This document shows positions 22,561-34,546 of a DNA stretch of 64,000 bases, piece by piece. The position numbers and the translations under genes are program-made. Source of the stretch: Clavulina sp. PMI_390 (Eukaryota > Basidiomycota > Agaricomycetes > Cantharellales > Hydnaceae); NCBI GenBank assembly GCA_015039315.1, contig WIDE01000011.1, forward strand, positions 310,001-374,000, read 5' to 3'. Position 1 is the stretch's first letter. Every line of letters begins with the position of its first letter. The notes under the pieces are model-generated. The model was not told the DNA's origin. It saw only the letters and a list, made by a program, of their open reading frames with translations, and searched no databases.

Positions 22561-25247
22561 ATGCCGGACGACGTATCGGAGACAGTCATAGCGATGATGG
22601 CCGCAGAGATCGTTAGCCTTCGTGAGGCCCTGACGCGCGCTTCGTCCTCGAGTTTAGGGAATAACTCTGAGCAGGGCTCACAGAAAAGCTCATCGGTACG
22701 TCGCGTTCGTTGGCGTGTTTCTCGGATCGCGGCTGTAGAATAACAGTCATTTAAAGCTCCTGGAAGTGCCCGCTAGTGAAGAAAGAGAATCATCTCGCTT
22801 TGGACGCGAACCTCCGCGCGCTCCTCGTGCTTGGCTATATGGCGACTTGCGTCGTGATGGAGGCCGTCGACCAGACCAACAATCGCCAGGATCACTCCGC
22901 CGGGATGAAGGCTCTAAGGGTGATAACAATATGCTATACAACTCCTCGTCACGTGTTTCTTCCCTAGCTTCGAATGCCACCAGCACCACAGCCTATGGGG
23001 CTTCTCGCTCAACTTCCGGGTCCACAGCTTCTACTTCTGCATTTCTCGCTGCACCTGATAATGTCCCTGCAACGTCCTCTTTCCCTCTTTCAGCTTCTCA
23101 AACTCCTCAGTCTACTATCCAGTCCCCTGCTTACCACAGCCGATCCTCCTCAACGAAAGATTACCAACATCACGATCTTGCACTTTCCACGGCTTCACCG
23201 AAGAACTTTGCGCATCACCTACTACCGACTCCACGACTAGACCGCAGCTGGCAGTCTAATACTGAAAAACAAGAGCGAACTGAACAACGAGATCTCGAGC
23301 ACGCTCATTTGGTGGACAGGCTCAGCCTGGTGTCAGCACAGCGAGACGCTGCTCTCTTACAACTCGCTCGCCTGTCGCGCGGAGTCGAACAAAGCTCAAA
23401 GGACTTGAACAGGCTGGAGCCCGGGGCTACTATACCAACGAGGACGGAGGTGGACACGGTGCAAAGCTACCAACAAGTTTCGCCAAAGAGTACTCTAATT
23501 AACGAAAAAGAAGGAAATATGGGTTCTCAGGATCTGATGAGCGTGGAAGAGCTAGAGATTGGAAGTAAAGGGTCTCAAGATCGAGGCCGGACTGTCATGA
23601 AGCGAAAGAACCCTGACTATGGCGCAATCGGTACGAGGCTTCAGCCATTAGACCCAGTAGGCTCACAGGTGACTGCACCCTATCATGTCCCCTCGCGTTG
23701 TTGATCTGAGTCTGCTCTGTTCTTTCGTTTCTCTATCTCGTAGTTTACCCAACGACCACAAAAATACACCCCTCGCAGTCCAGACCAACGACGCGCCCAA
23801 CAGCAGCAAAATCATCGACAAAACATTGAAACCAGTCAAATTTCGCTTCCCAAAGACCCATCTACTACACTCTCTCCAGTGGCCCTTGAACAACTCCGAT
23901 TTGATATCCTAGCTCGACTGGCTATTCCTCACGACTATCCCATGGACCCTCTTGACCCAATCCAGCTCCCGCCTACGATGGATTTAGAGGGATTTTTAGA
24001 GCTGAGCACGGGGGTAAGTTTGCCGCTTGTCGTTTGGTCATTGCCTCCTGACTGAGATCATGGTGATGCTCAATTGTGCGCCAGAGCACCAAAAAAGTGT
24101 GAGTGCTCTTATCGCTTCTTATCGTAGCTTTACTTCAGCCAATAATCGTCCGAACGTTCATCCCACGCGGCTTCCAGCCTCCGCGACAATCGACAGTTTC
24201 TTGAACACGAAGTGATATGGTGTGCTGACCGGCCATACCACGGCTACATATTCGAACCTCGCCTTGTTTCACGGCCTTCTATCGCATCACCTTATCTATC
24301 TGCATCAAATAACCTCCAGCCTCCCCAGCCTCCTTCCCTGCTCCCGTATCATGTTCACCTCTTGGGAAATGCGAATGTCGACGCCGCGTTCAGTGATTCT
24401 TCCTCAGATGGATTTGCTTCGCGAGGGCATTCAGTCGATTCCACTCGAGCTGTCGCCGGATCAGATTTTTCTCTGGCCTTGGCGTCCACACAGGCTAGCA
24501 TTGGGCCAGAATCTCTGCGTGATGAATCAAATCGAGGTGCTGTCATGCGTGCTGCTGCTGTCACTTCACCTCCAATTCGTGACCAGTCAGATTTGCGCAT
24601 CCGAGCCCACGCTATGGACCCTATGGCTCCAGGCAACTCGACGTCTCAGGTCCTCCCCGCCCCAATTCTCACCACCTCGACCGGAACCTTGGTGGACCCT
24701 GTGCGCCGCTGGGTAGAGAATACGAACTCTGCCGTGATGCGCAAGCGCTCTATCGAGGTATTCTATAACAAAAATGGAGATTGGTTCTATGTAGGGACGT
24801 TCAAGAGCTATCCGCTGCCGGACATGACGAGTGTGGAGTTTGAGGAATTACCTTTGGAGGTACGGATGATCAATGCTCGATCCTGTCTTCTCGTCCCACC
24901 GAATGACTGGTCCTTGTGGCGGGGATCATAATATCTATCGTGTCTCTGTTCGTTATCTCATCACCACATTATAGATTCGGGCCAACCTCATCCAGTCAAC
25001 GGTCGATCGTTGGCCAGCTGACCCCTCCCAGACGACAGCAATTGAACGAGAAGTTGCGCAGCTGTACGAGGAAGGAAAGCTCAAGGTATACCGCGCCTTT
25101 CTCAGAGCCGGTTGTTCGTTGCTAATGCGCCTGTGACGCAAGGTCGCTTGCGTTGGTTTGCAGTGCATGGGGTTCAACTATTCGCTCAGCCGAATTATGC
25201 TTGAGCAGTCGCGCCGAATGAAGTTAGGTCAGCCCAATGGCGAGTAG
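22561..25247 (+). CDS. Large uncharacterised protein, possibly DUF6697 type
   Basis: Starts MPDDVSETVIAMMAAEI at 22561; an intron at about 22696-22755 leads into a long Ser/Thr/Gln-rich, low-complexity region with a coiled-coil-like stretch (DLEHAHLVDRLSLVSAQRD, about 23300). Further exons follow at 23740-24015, 24085-24860, 24976-25086 and 25142-25247. The C-terminal part is more ordered: FYNKNGDWFYVGTFKSY, NLIQSTVDRWPADPSQT, then CVGLQCMGFNYSLSRIM before the stop at 25245. That ending resembles a basidiomycete-specific domain listed as DUF6697, but I recall this only loosely. No catalytic motif is evident. Six or so introns, total roughly 750 residues. Function unknown. Confidence 0.65.
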
Positions 25248-26017
25248 AGAATCTGTAGAGAATCCTGTATTTCCCTTCATGATATCCTTACTTTGTCATC
25301 GCCACCACTTACTCCCTCGATATGCAACCTTCATTCGTCAAGACGTTTTATTGCTGGTTTCTGGAGGGATGCGTGCTTGTAAGTTTAGATCTGAGCCACG
25401 GCTGACTGGTTAATTCGTTTCCCTGAGAGAGATTCGCTTGGAGATTGAGGCCAGCCCTTTGCGCAACAAACGGAAAAGAGTGTATAAAACGCGGCGTGCA
25501 CTGAGGTTAAATGCTTTGAACATTTGCGATAGAGTTATTTCGACAGCGCAGAATCCTTGTGGCCTTTGTCAATCGTCCTACGCGGGGAACTAGCCATTTA
25601 TGGTAATTCCCAAGTTAGAGGCTTACTATAAACCGTTGATTACAAGCATAACAGTGCACATGCGCAGTGAGATCAAAGTACCGGTGATTGGGTGAAAGAT
25701 GAAACATTTATATGTACACACGCCACGGTGGGTTTACTCCTGGCCATTATCACTCCTTGTATTCCAGAGCATCGGGGCCTAAACCTCCTAGGCTCAAAAG
25801 TTTCTCAATTGGGCCGATGTAATCATTCCACGCGTGATTCCTTCCGGGGACTCGGGATTGGAATCCAAGCGCTATTGGGCAGCATGATCTTTTTGCCAAA
25901 TTGCTTTTCGAATTTATCAGCCACGATAAATAGAGCTACGGGCTATCTGACGGGCTATCTGTAACACTTAACTCACCGTATAGAGACCCGACCCGTACCC
26001 AGGAATGTAATCATCCT
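25248..26017. other. Intergenic region
   Basis: A 3' region after the gene ending at 25247, followed by AT-rich sequence with no supported gene. The plus-strand open frame at 25692-25964 has no ATG-to-stop context or domain that persuades me. Confidence 0.4.
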
Positions 26018-27435
26018 TCATCTGAAAGTTTGCCACCTTGACAACTCCATTAGCCTCCACAGCTTGGTCGCCGACGGCAAACGAGCCCATGAAGATCCCA
26101 TAGACAAGGCCATTTGCTCCTCGTTAAGGAGCCACCCATCAGGGCCTGCACTCCAGCCAAATTCCGAGAGAGCGGAGCCCAACGCCTCCACCTTAGTGCC
26201 TCTTCCAATTACAAAACTATCGTTGCCCTCGGTGTAGAATAACTGGACGGGATTGTAGGTCAACCATGGTCCCCCATCAACATGACCGGGCTTCAGACAG
26301 CGGGTCAGAAAAGGCGACATATAGAGGGTATGATCACAATCACAAACCTCGTTGCCAATGCTCGCGTTCAGGTCCACATTCTCTGCACTCAATACGAGGC
26401 GGCAGTTCTTCATAGCAGTTACGTCAAATTTTTGACGCGCTGCATAATCCCAAAGCCCTGCAAGCGTATTGTCATGAATGTCTTGTGCGCTGTTCGTTTC
26501 GGCGGTTTTGTCGTTGAATTGCACAGTATATCCGGTTTTGGCTTGCTGGCACCATTTGACGAACTATTTGTTGAAGGCCGAACCATGCAGTGGAGGGCAA
26601 TGTGAGAGGTTCGCATGAGCACTCGAGGTTCATGTGAAGAAGGAGTGCAAAGGTGATGTATACGCACCAGGTCGGCGATGAGGCGATTTCTAAGCAACGC
26701 GTTCATTGTCACAAGTAGGTAGGTGTCGTTGAGGGCGCTGGGGGTCAGCGTTGATGATTCATGGCTCCCCCATAAAAGTAGACTTTTATAGGCGTCTGCC
26801 CTGTGATAAAGGCTGGTCACAGGGGTACAGAGGACGCACAAGTCCGACAATATTGTATATTTCCTGAAAATCTATGGCAGACGCGATATTAGAGACTGAG
26901 TGTTCACTGCGCTAAGCAACGTCCCGAGCACCGCAGGGCGGGACCAATTCTGGTCAGCGTCACCCCCTGTGGTTGTCAAGAAAGGTAAAAAAACTATTAT
27001 GAGGGAGCCGAGGTCTGAGGTGACTGGAAAGTGAAAATTAGCGACTGGCATCGATTCACCAGGTTGTCAATGCAAGAACCATGATGTTTTGAAAATCGAG
27101 CTGGGGGTGACTGTGTTCAAAAGTTGAACACCTACGTAACTTGTCGATGAGCCAGGCTTGAACGATGCCTTAAAAATGATTTCTCTCACCTGAATAGCGT
27201 TGAATGGGGCCGTTTGTTTCTTCTCTGGAACGCGGTAGCGTTGCTCCGATGATTGCTCGAATGTTCGATCGCTATTCGGCTGAAATAAAGGCATTCCACG
27301 GCTATGCGATGAATTGAACTCCCCTAGCCTCTGGCCCGACCTCGGATCAGGAACAGGCACCAGTGGGAAGGCGATCACTCGGAGCTTTGACGCCAGTAGG
27401 GTGAAAACGTCCGTCAGGTCATAGTACTCTGCCAC
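26018..27435 (-). CDS. Unresolved minus-strand gene or relic
   Basis: Several protein-like blocks follow one another on the minus strand. One near 27220-27435 contains VIAFPLVPVPDPRSG. One near 26645-26880 contains ADAYKSLLLWGSHESS and ALNDTYLLVTMNALL. The longest, 26018-26570, contains KTGYTVQFNDKTAETN and GTKVEALGSALSEFGW and ends at a stop at 26018. Plausible splice sites exist (for example GTGCGT at about 26670 and TAG at about 26571). However, joining all blocks meets in-frame stops, and I found no convincing ATG. Either the gene has unusual introns or it is decaying. No family recognised; possibly a lineage-specific multigene family member. Confidence 0.35.
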
Positions 27436-28239
27436 AGCCTAGATGCATACAGTGGAACCCTCTCAATGGTTGCAAGTTGCAAATTTAGGCAAATTCGGCG
27501 ATTCTAATGATCAGATCCGTGAATTGGAACCGCAGCGGAAGGTGTTTGGGGCATTTGTTCACATACTCGTCAAAACTTCTAAAACTTCCTCAGGACTCCA
27601 TTCAGAACATCGGAAGGAAAATTACGCGATCTCTCTCCGTCGCCCTAGCAGTATGGCAATCCTTCTCTGGCCGACGACAGCCCGTCGCTGTATAATTGTT
27701 CACCCCCACCCTCACATGCTTGCAGCCCGATGGAAAGTGGGCTGAGGAGGTGCAGTCTCGTTCTCAGAGCTGATAGAAGCTCACCGACGACGTTGGGAGA
27801 AGCCTTCATCGTCGTTTGTTATAGCCAAACCTTTCTTTCTTGGAATCTCATTATCCACATTCCTTTGCTATTGGGGTTTTGTGTGACGTGCACGGCTATG
27901 GATGCAGTCGCCAAGAGCATGTAGTGGGATGTCGCCCAGAACCAGCCATACTCTGATTGCATGCTGTAGCGTCCTAGATTTCAACCATAGGTAAATCGTA
28001 CGCCCTCACTCCCCTAATGATTTCTCAATGGGACCAAGAGCGTTGTTCCTTATTGTGGTTGAGTCGACGGCACAAACTCTTGGGGACACGCTCACTAGTG
28101 GACAAACATCCTGCAAGTCCCACAATAAAGCTCTCTTTGTCTCCTTGATACTATATAAGATGAAAACTAGCTTCACGATTTACGACGCCTCCCGCAGGCG
28201 CCGTTCCTCGCAGAGTGTAACCTGTACGAAGCTTTAGCC
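27436..28239. other. Intergenic region with TATA-like box
   Basis: No resolved gene. The segment at about 27484-27570 could add an exon to the minus-strand unit (a 28-codon open block containing KCPKHLPLRFQFTDL), but an in-frame stop follows. A TATA-like CTATATAAG at about 28150-28158 lies roughly 85 bases before the next plus-strand ATG. Confidence 0.35.
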
Positions 28240-28890
28240 ATGTCGCATGAGTCTCAGAACCAAACCATGGCTGCCACGCTACCTCGCGTTCTTGGCGCCA
28301 GAAAGCGCCTGGATAGAGGCGTCCGAGCGCCAATGAGCGTGACGAGGGGTCCTTCACCCGTCCTAATGGGAGACGCACCTCCCAAGTATCGAAACATCAA
28401 GCTGATTCCCAGCAGCGGGATGCGCAAATACCCTTCTCGGATCGCCTGTTCTCCGTTCGCATCTCCTGAGAAGCCAGAAGCCAACGAAACACTCAATGGG
28501 ACTACCCCAGGCGCTAAAGATGCTGCAACACCATCACGAACTGCCCGCCATGACCCTGAGCCTCTCCGCGAGGGACAGACGTTGACGGTTGAGAAATATC
28601 ACTATGAATCTGAGGGTGACGAAGACCAAGTGAGTTCTTGAGAGAGAATCCGATCGCATCTTCACCAACAGCCACGATATGTACATTGTGCCACGGTTGT
28701 CCACTAGGTCGCGATTTTGCTAGGTATCACGCTCCACAACACCAAGCTAGCCTCAAAAGGAAAGCCTCCTGTTCACGTTGCATGTCTCGAAGCTGGTCGT
28801 TGTGATTGTGACTGGGGCTGGGACTCAGACTTCGATGGTACATTGCCGCTAGACGGCGAGTCTTCATCACGAGAGGCCGCGTTGCAATAG
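28240..28890 (+). CDS. Uncharacterised two-exon protein
   Basis: Exon 1 begins MSHESQNQTMAATLPRVLG at 28240 and runs open to a GTGAGT donor at about 28629 after GDEDQ. An acceptor (CACTAG) at about 28708 continues in frame with VAILLGITLHNTKLASKGK and stays open for 60 codons to a TAG at 28888. The protein is about 190 residues with a basic, Pro-rich N-terminal half. The C-terminal half carries a compact Cys/Trp/Asp cluster, CLEAGRCDCDWGWDSD. I do not recognise the family. A TATA-like box near 28150 and the clean splice restoring frame support a real gene. It ends only 147 bp before MAK16. Confidence 0.6.
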
Positions 28891-29037
28891 TGACGAGAAT
28901 ATAAGGAATCCTCGGGGAGTAGAGTAGGCGAAGAGGGGAGGGAGGCCGTATCCGGGAAAAGGTGGCAAAGGGCGAGCGTGCAATCGAGTGTTGTGCTGTG
29001 TCTCACCTTATTTACATTTACTTACATCTTTTGGACA

Positions 29038-30280
29038 ATGCAATCCGACGACGTGATTTGGCAAGTAATTGATAAAGGACATTGCTCCTATAAAGTGAAG
29101 TAAGGACCAAGCCTACCTTGACCATAATTTTCCGACTGATTGAGCTTTCTAGAACAACTACTCAGTATGCATGCTTGGCTGGGCCTCGCTTTTTCTGCCT
29201 AATCCCGATTCTTTCCACATGTTAGAAAGTTCTGCCGCAATGAATACAACGTATCTGGGCTTTGCAATCGTGCTTCATGCCCGTTAGCCAATTCACGGTA
29301 TGCTACTGTTCGAGAAATCGAGGGTGTGTCCTCTTACTTCAACTGTCTGTCTGAATCGGCTTACCTTTCGAACTAGGGAAGATCTACCTCTTTATGAAGA
29401 CGATTGAACGTGCCCATACTCCGCGCAATATGTGGGAGAAAATTGAGCTTTCTAATAACTACTCCAAAGCTTTGGAACAAGTATGTCTCTATGTGCCACT
29501 CCATCCTCCGTAGCCGGTGCTCAACTGACAAGTAACCACGATAGATCGATTCCAACCTACTATACTGGCCCGACTTTATGATTCATAAGTGCAAGCAGAG
29601 GACCACGAAAATCACGCAGTATCTAATAAAAATGCGGAGACTACGGCTTAGCCAAGAGTAAGTTCACCCACTACCCTCTCATGATAAAAGTCTACTGTTA
29701 GCCAACCATTATCGCCCTTCCATTGTCTCTCCACGCAGACCAAAACTAATCGGTGTCAACAAGAAAATTGATCGTCGGGAATTGCGGCGCGAAGCCAAGG
29801 CCCTCGCAGCCGCACACCTGGAGCGTTCCATCGAACAAGAATTGATCGAGCGTCTCAAGTCAAAAGCCTACGGCGATGCTCCATTGAACGTCAACGAGGA
29901 CGTTTGGAGGAGTGTACTTAATGGCAAATCCAAAGCTGAAGATCTCGAGTTCGACGATGTGGAGACCGATGAAGAAATGGAGGATGAGATCGAGATGGAT
30001 GATGACGCCGAGTTTATATCAGAAGAATCCGACGAGGACGAGGAGGATGAACCCATGACGAACAAAGTAAGCAAACTACTACTTCTTGCCCGATAGCTGA
30101 CTGAACGCTGTCATCCAGATGTCATCTCGAAAATCAAATGGGAGACGTGGAATGGGGAACAGGGATAATGGTATGAACGACTTTGGATTATTAACCTACA
30201 AGGGATGCATCATTTACATGTCTTTCTCAGGTCCTTCACTAGAAATTGAATACGAAGATGGCTTGTTAGAGCCTAATTGA
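29038..30280 (+). CDS. MAK16: Ribosome biogenesis protein MAK16 (66S pre-ribosome)
   Basis: Nucleolar factor needed for 60S subunit assembly and 27S pre-rRNA maturation (family knowledge). Splicing restores the highly conserved N-terminal domain: [101 protein letters not shown]. The Cys residues of the CxxxxC zinc-like motif are present. The C-terminal half is a basic helix followed by the usual acidic tract (29960-30050) and a short tail ending at a TGA at 30278-30280. Nine exons; exon 2 is only 12 nt (29153-29164). About 300 residues, typical. It is convergent with GID7. Confidence 0.96.
29153..29164 (+). other. 12-nt microexon of MAK16
   Basis: The sequence between CTAG and GTATGC is AACAACTACTCA. 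With exon 1 ending GTGAA (29099) and exon 3 starting AAAGTTCTGC (29226) it yields V-K-T-T-T-Q-K-F-C-R. The T-T-T-Q motif is near-invariant in MAK16 proteins, so the microexon is very likely real. Flanking introns are 53 and 61 nt. Confidence 0.9.
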
Positions 30281-30502
30281 TGTTCGTGATAATGTATGGA
30301 AATATTGCAATATGGATGTTGAAAAATAGTGCTGGGGCTGGGGTTCATGATGTTAATGCAGAGAACGGATCAAAGAAAAATGCTGAATAGATCGAGAACC
30401 GATGACGGGTATAAGATGGAGTTGGTTGTTGAGCCCACTTGAAGCCATCAGCTGGGGCTCCCGCCAACCTCCGCAGAGTGAGATGACACGTAATGATCAG
30501 GG

Positions 30503-33500
30503 CTAGTGCTCGCTTCCCGCAGTAGCGCCGTTTGTACTGCTGAAAATTGGCTTGAGCGAAATGGGAGTCAGCTCGCTCGCATCCATCTCCCATGTCGGGC
30601 TCTCCCAAATCCTGATCGTTGCGTCGTCCGACGCCGACGCGAACACGGTATCGTCTCGAGGATTCCATGCAACAGCATTGACGGTTCCAGTTTTGTGGCC
30701 GTCGAGAATCTCCAGAGACTCTCCAGTATCCCGGTGCCAGACATGTATCATGTGATCTGGTATCGATGTGGCAAGATACGTTGGTCGGTATGTTGGTGCT
30801 GTTTTTAAAACGTGCAGTGATACTCACCTTCGTCCCCTGAGATGATCCAGCCCCCATCTGCACCACCGAAGCAGCTCCGCAGAACCTGCGCTTCATGTTG
30901 ATGACCCATATATCGTCGTACTAGTTGGAATTGCTCAATATCCCAAGTGAAGACAAGCTGAGAGGAGAGTGTACAGAACATCAGCAACAAACATATATAC
31001 TGGTTATCTTGGAGAAAGCGACATACGTTTGGAGAGCAGCTGATAAGAGCAATCCTCGAATCGAGAGAGATCTTGATGCTAGTCATATCGCCTATCCTTA
31101 TTTGGGAGCTATCATAGGAGATAACGACAAGATAGCTCTGTTAGGGCAATGAGTAGACATGCAAGTGGGGAGAAGAACGCACTGCTTCCTGGTTCCCTCC
31201 GCAAGATCAAACACAATCATCTGCGTACGCTTTGCTCTCAAGTCCCCATGGGAGGAGTGCAAGCCCACAGGAAGCTCAAAGCCTTCCTCTGGGTCAGTTT
31301 GGAGCGGTATCGAGGTCGTCGACTGTCTTGATGCTGAGGGAGTGACCTCTGCAGGTTGCCCCACAGCGATGAGATAACGCCCGTCAGGAGTGAGAGCAAA
31401 ATCCATGACCCGTAAACCGATACGCGGGAGGCTACGATGCTCATCCCGAGTGCCATTGGTGTCCTGTTTGGAGCAGGTTGTGTTGAGTACAATACGTAGA
31501 CAGGCGAGAAGCAGCAATTAGGTAGCATGCAGCAACAAAAGACGCACGTAAAAGAATATATTGGTATCGGCAGAGCCAGTGTAAAATCCTGAGCCGTCAT
31601 GTGTCCACCGTACTGAGGTCACAAGCTGGCTGTTGTCCTGGATCTCTTTGGAGCAGACCCCAGTCTACATCGGGAAAAAATCTCATGAATACATCAAGGA
31701 AACCCTGATAAGGCAGGTTGATGGTTTCGAACCTTAACATTCCACAGCCTGACGGTCTTTTCAGAACAGGTGAGGATGTTCGCGCTATCATTAGACCATG
31801 CAAGGGCTGCGATTTCTGACTCATGGTCTCTCAGCACACGCTCAACATGACACGTCCTCCCTACACTCCCAGCTGCGGGCTACAGAAGATTGTAAGCACT
31901 TCTGGCATCTCAACCCGATAGACACAGATCATATGAGACAGCCGAGAACAATTACGCACCCCGACATGCCAGATCATGACCTGCCTATCCAAGCCACCAC
32001 TTGCCAGCCACCTTCCATCGGGGCTCCACTCGATATTCCACACTTCGTCGTCGTGCTCCGCGAGCACGTTCGTTGTCACGCCAGGGAAGACCACCCGGGA
32101 ACACGAATGGTCCACGTACAACGAGAATGGCGCATGCGAATTATGGTAAAGACACGTAGCACGTTGGGCGGATTGAGCTTGAGTGAGAAGACGCTCGAGT
32201 CGGCGTGGAGGGAGCATAAGGGTTGCGGGGATCACTCCTGAATATATATAAGGACGTAGATGGCACAAATGAGATATGAAGAAGTAGGGAGACGGAAAGA
32301 GGCATTACTGACTTTGAAGCTCGCCGAGCAGATCCAGCCTCGATCCACCATGTGCACCAGACCACTGTGCCCTACGCATCAAATCTTCGATGGAAGTGCA
32401 CATCATCAAACTACAGACAAAGAAGTCTCAGTACTATCACTGAATGCGCAGAGAAGCCGAATAGGACTGTTGGATGGATTGCATACCTCGATAACAAATG
32501 CAGCCGATCAGAGTCGAAGCTAATTGGCGCCAAATCGTTTCGCAGTATTTGCAGCGCAGCATCTGACCGGCGCGACTCGAGACACTCGAGATACTTCTGC
32601 TGACGTATCAGGAACTGGCACACCTACCAAATCAGAGAAATGATGGATTGAAAGGCATCAGATAATCGAATCGAGAGGGCGAAGGACGAAAAAAAGAGAG
32701 GGACAGGAGGACAAGCCAACGAACCCGCATCTCATCATCATTCTTCACGCCCACGTCTCGCAAGACACTCTCCACAGCGTCCCATCGACCTTCCAATATC
32801 GACTCGCGAAAGCTAGCAATGAGATCAGACTCAAAGGCATATCCCGACTCTGCTTCCAGAACCGTGGCAGTTTGACTACAAGGTGGATGAGCGAAAGAGT
32901 CAGCATGATGCTGGACAATCCCAAAAGACAATCAAGGAGGAACAATGTGGTCACAAAACGCCGCCAGTTATAGTTCGCAATAGAACCACACTGAGCCCAA
33001 TGACGACATAATTAGGCTTATTGTCCCTTTTCTGATTCTCGTACATGCAGAGAACAGAGGCGGACAAGCCACTAAACAGTCATCCAAACAAAGAGACAAG
33101 GACTCACGTATACCCAATATCCCTCAAACTCTGCAACACCAGTCTGACATATTCTTCCCTTGAGACTCCCGAGTCCTCATACATCATCGTCCCTGGCGGA
33201 CTCACTCTTGCAATCGTGATTGCGCGCTGTAACGGCAACGCAACAGTGCGCCCTCGCGGAGGCTGAGATAGGCCAGGAGAGTGTCCATTTGTCGTCATGG
33301 ACGGGTCAGCATCATCGTGGTGGTGATGATACCCATTCGTAGTTGAGGAATGTGTTGGCGAGGGGAGGATGAATGACGTGCTGGGCCGGATAAGAGAGGT
33401 CGGGGAGGTGGACGAGGATGATGAAATGGATGTAGGGAGGACGTTGGAAGAAGAGAATCCATTGCTGCTTGTCGTCCCTGCCGTCGCGTCGTGTGATGTA

Positions 33501-33712
33501 GGCGAGGACGGACTCGGACCAGGCAGATCAAGTGAGCCTTTAAAGCTGAACGCGGGTGAGGTCGGGGAGGATCCCGCCGTGCCGCCATTGCTGAAAACGA
33601 TTACAGAGGTTGATGTAATGGCAGATGACGAGTCAAGCACGGTGGATGAGGTGGAGGGGTCAATAGGGGTCATGAGATTGCTGGGAGGTGCAGATGGAGA
33701 TGCTATATCCAT
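30503..33712 (-). CDS. GID7: GID/CTLH ubiquitin ligase subunit Gid7 (WDR26 homologue)
   Basis: WD40 subunit that drives higher-order assembly and substrate choice of the GID/CTLH E3 ligase (family knowledge). The ATG at 33712 starts about 160 disordered Ser/Thr/Pro residues, then a LisH motif (EEYVRLVLQSLRDIGY), a CTLH domain (SDLIASFRESILEGRWDAVES) and a CRA-like stretch (FLIRQQKYLECLE, ALQILRNDLAPISF, MLPPRRLERLL). WD repeats follow: DEVWNIEWSPDGRWLASGG, a central set on several exons, and a last repeat GTVNAVAWNPRDDTVFASAS before the stop at 30503. About 12 introns. Domain order matches human WDR26 and yeast Gid7. Upstream lies an ATG-free leader (34547-35695), probably spliced to this exon. 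Confidence 0.93.
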
Positions 33713-34546
33713 GATCGGACGAGAATCAGACGCAGAGTTGCTAGTTGAAACGGCGGCCGCGGAAGTGCTTGCGAGAAGAGTCTGTGAGGAGGAAGATGGT
33801 GTGGAAGGGCTGGTATTCGCTTGAGATCTTCACGTGTACCCAAGTTAAGGGGCAAAAGGACCATCATCAGGGTGAGAAGAGAGTGGAATGAATGCCGAAA
33901 AGTGGGGAATACGATTATTAGTGGATGGTGATCGGTTCCGCGAGATGGGTGGCCCGGGGGGTAGATAAGAGTGTGGACGAGGGAAGTACCGAACGCATTG
34001 ATTACACGGGAACGGCGACAGTATCGATCCCGTATCAGTATGCAGGCAAGGTTGAGATACCGATCCACCCGTGGTTAAGTCGGGGGAGGGTGCAATAGTC
34101 AGTGCAGTGCAAGGGGCAGGGCAGTCGAGCGCCCCAGTCATGGAAGGAAGGGAGGCGTAATTGAAGCAATTCACACCCATCGTATCGGGTTATTGGTGCA
34201 GATCAGTGAAATGTGAGCGATGGGGTAGAGTGAACCGCGTATCAGGATCGAACATGAATCACCCCGCGTCATTCGTCAGTTGAGGCGTGGGGGGGCCAAG
34301 AGCGTCATATATCAATAGTGTGAGGGTGGCATGGTTCATGGCCAAGGGAAACGGGGTGGGTTGCAGCAACAGCGTGGGTGGGTATGGCATCCAAAAGGCA
34401 CGCATGCGGAACGTGGCGGTAGCGGCATAAGATGGGATACCATCATCCATGCATGTATCAGCCGGGCGCGGGGGCAGCGAGGCAAGGCGAGACGAGATGC
34501 GATGAGATGGGAGGATCGTCGATTCACGTCAGACACTGCAGCCCAT

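Noticed and set aside
33369..33824. 151-codon plus-strand frame, Glu/Val/Gly-rich
   Set aside because: It is the reverse of the Ser/Thr/Pro-rich GID7 N-terminus, and its composition is explained by that.
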